Positions 60,611 to 64,000 of a DNA stretch of 64,000 nucleotides are shown here, piece by piece. The stretch is taken from NCBI RefSeq assembly GCF_026262505.1, contig NC_067204.1, positions 3,815,797-3,879,796 on the forward strand, given 5' to 3'. The notes beneath the pieces were generated by a model. The model was not told the DNA's origin and made no database searches. It was given only the letters and a program-made list of their open reading frames with translations. Source of the DNA: Trichomonas vaginalis G3. Its lineage: Eukaryota > Parabasalia > Trichomonadida > Trichomonadidae. Position 1 is the first letter of the stretch; each line of letters opens with the position of its first letter. The translations under genes were made by a program, and so were the position numbers.

Positions 60611-61315
60611 CTACATGAAGCCGTACAAGCGTTTGAATTTGTTTATGCATAAGATTACTCTCTTGTTTTCTGTATCTATCATACAAACATAAGCAGCACC
60701 TGTTTTTGTAAAGTTTATATGAAGTTTTCGATAGTTAAGACCTGTATAATAATAGAATGCGTCCTCATTCTCAACATAGTAGTAGAACTCAAACGAATGC
60801 TTACCATAATCTGTTATTTCAACAGCTTCGTCAGATATTTCATCAACGAACTCATAAACTATATCGCCATACTTGCTTTTATTTCTATTGTTTTCAGATT
60901 TAGAACACCAACGAAGGTTTGAGATTCTGTTGTCCGTTCTATCATGATTTATATGGTCTATTTCTTTCAAATTGTTTGGATTTTCAATCCACTGTTCTGC
61001 AATAATTCTATGCTTTAAATGTGTTTTGTTGTTTAAACTAAGCTCAATATAACCATGATTATTTAAGCATTCACTCTTAATATGTTTGTTTTTCTTTCGA
61101 CGAATAGTAAAAGGATATGTCGTACAAATCTCATAATCTTCATGATTTCTCAATGTTTCCCATTGAGTTTGTTCCCCACTAACGTTCTCATTGACGTCCT
61201 CAATATCTTCTTCCTCACTGAACTCGTCAATATTTTCACTAGCTCCTTCTGTAATGTTTTCATCGGCATTGTCATTGACTTCTTCTGTAATGTTAGATGT
61301 TGTTGTTTCGCTCAT
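60611..61315 (-). CDS. NUMOD4-HNH endonuclease, right-arm copy
   Basis: This is a 234-aa protein. An acidic, low-complexity N-terminus (about 1-50) is followed by a NUMOD4-like strand set (QWETLRNHEDYEICTTYPFT), then the HNH nuclease: LKHRIIAEQWIENPNN, EIDHINHDRTDNRISNLRW (catalytic His pair) and SENNRNKSKYG. The C-terminal 80 residues (EFVDEISDEAVEITDYGKHS, FEFYYYVENEDAFYYYTGLN) are of a type I recall next to HNH domains in Trichomonas proteins. It probably cuts DNA, in a homing- or replication-linked way. It shares a 100-bp divergent promoter with the helicase. Confidence 0.85.
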   Translation of the reverse strand: MSETTTSNITEEVNDNADENITEGASENIDEFSEEEDIEDVNENVSGEQTQWETLRNHEDYEICTTYPFTIRRKKNKHIKSECLNNHGYIELSLNNKTHLKHRIIAEQWIENPNNLKEIDHINHDRTDNRISNLRWCSKSENNRNKSKYGDIVYEFVDEISDEAVEITDYGKHSFEFYYYVENEDAFYYYTGLNYRKLHINFTKTGAAYVCMIDTENKRVILCINKFKRLYGFM

Positions 61316-61414
61316 GTTCTTTCACTAATGTTAAAAGTTATGTTGTACGAATTTTGAACAGAATTTAGAGCAGTTATGAAACAATGAAGTACTTTTACGC
61401 TATTGAAAGGAACT
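61316..61414. promoter_or_regulatory. divergent promoter of HNH and helicase genes
   Basis: Only 99 bases separate the two starts (HNH minus at 61,315; helicase plus at 61,415). Its mirror lies at about 53,744-53,843. It includes GTACGAATTTTGAACAGAAT and TATGAAACAATGAAGTACTT. Confidence 0.5.
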
Positions 61415-63865
61415 ATGAGAGTGAAGTACATGACAGCAATGACAAAAGGAACTAATATCAAACCTAATGAAATCGCTCACGAGGACATAGAGCTTAACAA
61501 GTACTTTGTGGAGTATCTTATAAGTGAAGAGTATGTAAGACCTTACTTCATGTTTGACAGCATGAATGAGGATGTTATTTCATGGTTAAAGAATATAAGC
61601 AATGTTTTCGGTAAGTACGTCATAGATGACAAAGGTCTTGTTGTATTTTATGAGACAGCAATACGAACACAGGAACTAATGGATATTATGCACTCAACAG
61701 CAAAGAAAGGATTTAGTACTATTGGCATGAATGAACATTGCAGGAATGACATATACAACCTATGCTCACGAAAGCCTTACACAAAAGCAATACAAATGAT
61801 AGAACATAAGTGTCTAAGGTCAGCAAATGAAATCATTACTGTCAGTGGTTATGAAAGAACTGTTAGCAAAGATGAGTGGAAACAGCTATTCATATTAAGG
61901 AAGGACGTTGCTGAACTAGTTAAACCTGTTGCACAAACATTGTTTCAGATAAGACCAGCAATGACTAAGAACCCTTTGACCTTAGTCAATGAGACCATAG
62001 AGGTTGAAGATAATGACATGAAAGAACTAGGAATGAATGAGAGAAGTTGTGAAGGATGTTTGAGTCAAAACACATGGTTCTTCAGAGCTGTTAAGAAACT
62101 TAGTAAAGAACGACAGAAATATTTTATAGAGAAGTATTGCAAAGGATGTGTAAATGAATTGCTTGAAATAGAACTTAGAGACACTTTCACACTAAAGGAC
62201 TTGAGGAGAAATAAGTACATGAGTGAGGACGGTATTGACATAGCTAGTGTTATAAATGACTTAAGAAGATGTGTTGTTGTTATTGACGGAGCACGTATGA
62301 CATATCTAGTGAAAGATTATGATGGAATACGAGACACAACAACACTTGTGTCAGTAGATAGCAAGGAATTCAATAAGCTCATGAAGAGTATTTATGTAGG
62401 ACGTATTGAGGAGAAGGATGTGAACGCACTGATGATTTATGAAGCGGGTCAGAACAAGAACTATCTTATGAAGTCAGGCATGAGATTCTTTGACGAAAGA
62501 GATGACATTTACAGCTATTTCAGAGGATATGAGTATGAGGTACTGAATGAAGTAGATGAAAGCGTTATTGAAGGATATTTGAAACATGTTCACGATGTCA
62601 TATGTAATGAGGATGAAGAGCTTTATGAGTATGTTTTGAACTGGTTCGCCTACATCGTTCAAAATCCTTGTGGAAAGACTGGAACAGTACTTTTGTTAAT
62701 AGGAAAGCAAGGAACTGGTAAGAATGTACTTAGTAATGTTCTATGCGAGCTCATTAGCAAGTACGCCAACAATAATATAACGGCAATAGAGAATGTGGTT
62801 GGTAGATTCAATGCTGCTATTGAGAACATGAAGCTCATCGTATGCAATGAACTAAGCTCATGCGATACGTCTAAGGTCATGAACCACGACGCACTAAAGT
62901 CAATAGTAACAGAGACTCAGTTGGACTTAAATCAGAAGTGTCAGCCAGTAAGAAAGATAGAGAATGTTTGTAATATCATCATGATATCTAACAACTTCAA
63001 CTCAGTAAAGATTGACAAAGACGACAGAAGATTTGTTGTCATTGACGTAAGCAGCAGATACAAAGGAAATTACGAATATTTCTCAAATCTCATTGAAAGC
63101 TTTAATGAAGAGTTTTATTCAAACTTACTGACGTACTTCATGAAGAAAGATTTAAGTGAATTTGATGTAAGGAAGATACCATTCACCAGGGCTAAACAAG
63201 AACTCATCGAAATGAACAAAACACCTTACCAAATGTTTTACGAGGAGTTCTATGAAAAGTTTGTATCCGGATGGAATTGTACAGAGTGCTACAGAAGATA
63301 TAAAGAATTTGCGAAGGAGAATGAATTCTTTGCATGTAGTTCAAATGTATTTGGTGGCAAGATGAGAGAATTTGTGAAGAGAAGTAGAAAGCGAGACGGT
63401 TCTGCAAGAAGTTATATTTACGAAGCAAGTATGATATTAGAAGGTCGTGGAAAGAAAGAAACAGTGAATTATGAGGAAGTGCTTGAAAAATTCATGGAGT
63501 ACATGGGAAGCAATATAACATACAACAAAGACATATACAGTGAGTTTAAGTACTACTGTGAACAGCATGAGATTGAAGTAATGAGTAAAGGAGACTTTGA
63601 AACGCTTATGAAAGACAGTAAGGAGGTCGTTCATGAGAACAGTGTTGAAATAGTTCATGAGAACAGTGAGGAGGTCATACATGAATGCAATGATGAAATA
63701 GTTCATGAGAACAGTAAGGAGGTCATACATGAGAACAGTGATGAAATAGTTCATGAGAACAGTGAGGAGGTCATACATGAGAACAGTGAGAAATACATGA
63801 GAACAGTGAGGAGGTCATACATGAGAACAGTGAGGAGGTCATACATGAATGCAATGATGAAATAG
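61415..63865 (+). CDS. SF3/D5-type helicase (DUF5906-like), right-arm copy
   Basis: Counted from the ATG at 61,415 (MRVKYMTAMTKGTN). About 425 residues precede the ATPase and may hold a primase-like or D5 N-terminal region with clustered Cys (NERSCEGCLSQNTW, EKYCKGCVNELLEI). Walker A is GKQGTGKN at about 430-437; the Asn after GK is common in this group. Walker B-like MKLIVCNELSSCDT begins at about 472, and the DDRRFVVIDV arginine finger lies at about 537. An octapeptide repeat around VHENSEEVI begins at about residue 730 and runs on to the window edge. The domain looks whole in view. It is likely the replicative helicase of the element. Confidence 0.88.
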   Translation: MRVKYMTAMTKGTNIKPNEIAHEDIELNKYFVEYLISEEYVRPYFMFDSMNEDVISWLKNISNVFGKYVIDDKGLVVFYETAIRTQELMDIMHSTAKKGFSTIGMNEHCRNDIYNLCSRKPYTKAIQMIEHKCLRSANEIITVSGYERTVSKDEWKQLFILRKDVAELVKPVAQTLFQIRPAMTKNPLTLVNETIEVEDNDMKELGMNERSCEGCLSQNTWFFRAVKKLSKERQKYFIEKYCKGCVNELLEIELRDTFTLKDLRRNKYMSEDGIDIASVINDLRRCVVVIDGARMTYLVKDYDGIRDTTTLVSVDSKEFNKLMKSIYVGRIEEKDVNALMIYEAGQNKNYLMKSGMRFFDERDDIYSYFRGYEYEVLNEVDESVIEGYLKHVHDVICNEDEELYEYVLNWFAYIVQNPCGKTGTVLLLIGKQGTGKNVLSNVLCELISKYANNNITAIENVVGRFNAAIENMKLIVCNELSSCDTSKVMNHDALKSIVTETQLDLNQKCQPVRKIENVCNIIMISNNFNSVKIDKDDRRFVVIDVSSRYKGNYEYFSNLIESFNEEFYSNLLTYFMKKDLSEFDVRKIPFTRAKQELIEMNKTPYQMFYEEFYEKFVSGWNCTECYRRYKEFAKENEFFACSSNVFGGKMREFVKRSRKRDGSARSYIYEASMILEGRGKKETVNYEEVLEKFMEYMGSNITYNKDIYSEFKYYCEQHEIEVMSKGDFETLMKDSKEVVHENSVEIVHENSEEVIHECNDEIVHENSKEVIHENSDEIVHENSEEVIHENSEKYMRTVRRSYMRTVRRSYMNAMMK

Positions 63866-64000
63866 TTCATGAGAACAGTAAGGAGGTCATACATGAGAAC
63901 AGTGTTGAAATAGTTCATGAAAGACAGTAAGGAGGTCGTTCATGAGAACAGTGTTGAAATAGTTCATGAGAACAGTGAGGAGGTCATACATGAATGCAAT
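63600..64000. repeat. 24-30 bp coding repeats in the helicase C-terminus
   Basis: Repeats of GTTCATGAGAACAGTGAGGA and close variants, each coding for about eight residues (EVIHENSE, EIVHECND, EVVHENSV). The mirror lies at 51,140-51,560 in the left arm. They probably change in number easily. Confidence 0.85.

Larger units (their letters stand above)
49520..64000. mobile_element. large palindromic helicase-HNH virus-like element
   Basis: Left arm about 49,520-57,443 and right arm about 57,664 to beyond the window edge are inverted copies around a 220-bp centre. Both arms carry an SF3 helicase, a NUMOD4-HNH endonuclease, a short ORF, TTTTGTCATGA arrays, satellite units and GATC-centred hairpins. 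Homology is near identity through the genes. The left-arm genes are broken (several breaks); the right-arm genes in view look whole. Whether it has a capsid is not seen, so it is treated as virus-like by its helicase class. The left border is estimated from where element-type sequence begins. An inverted-duplication assembly artefact cannot be excluded. Confidence 0.7.

Noticed and set aside
49520-64000. Palindrome as pure assembly artefact
   Set aside because: Not dismissed entirely, but the non-mirrored centre, different cassette counts in the arms and different repeat numbers argue for real sequence. Reads are needed to settle it.

Overview
The window looks like a nuclear contig of a trichomonad (Parabasalia): very AT-rich, intron-poor protein genes in both orientations, TCAYWWW-type initiators just upstream of several start codons, part of a Maverick/Polinton, Mutator-type terminal repeats, and an HNH protein with a tail I associate with Trichomonas proteins. 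Tritrichomonas or a relative fits the AT content, but the species cannot be fixed from the sequence.

Region 1 (1-11,783) is virus-derived. A helicase relic (115-431) abuts a 2.7-kb satellite built from 121- and 91-bp units (about 440-3175). The satellite runs into the structural half of a Polinton: a phage-like fibre gene, several unknown virion-type genes, an A32-type packaging ATPase, a major capsid protein and two small amphipathic paralogues. No Polinton polymerase, integrase or protease is in view.

Region 2 (about 11.8-49.5 kb) is ordinary host sequence. In order it holds a Sel1-repeat membrane protein, a bacterial-type 3-methyladenine DNA glycosylase, a coiled-coil protein, a small single-pass membrane protein, a possible initiator-binding-domain protein, an SLC35-like transporter and tRNA-Ile(UAU). 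Then come a very large ubiquitin protease with a roughly 1,000-residue acidic insertion, a multi-RRM protein, a small membrane protein, Trm1, a telobox-type Myb protein, a GT61-like glycosyltransferase, a trichomonad-type unknown with a decayed relative nearby, a CAMK/AMPK-like kinase and a FAR1-like zinc-finger protein. The gaps hold non-autonomous DNA elements: two Mutator-like elements with 9-10 bp target duplications, a TTAA-flanked repeat family, and many near-perfect hairpins.

Region 3 (about 49.5 kb to the right edge) is a giant inverted repeat with a 220-bp centre (57,444-57,663). Each arm carries an SF3/D5-type helicase (DUF5906-like), a NUMOD4-HNH endonuclease, a short ORF, arrays of a TTTTGTCATGA repeat, satellite units related to those of region 1, and hairpin cassettes. 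The cassettes share one layout around GATC while their stem sequences change in a compensatory way. The right-arm helicase and HNH genes look whole as far as the window shows; the left-arm copies are broken.

The most notable result is this palindromic helicase-HNH element with covarying hairpins, together with the satellite family it shares with the junction of the Polinton capsid block. One possible reading is a single virus-like system, or a helicase-bearing parasite of the Polinton. That link is inference.
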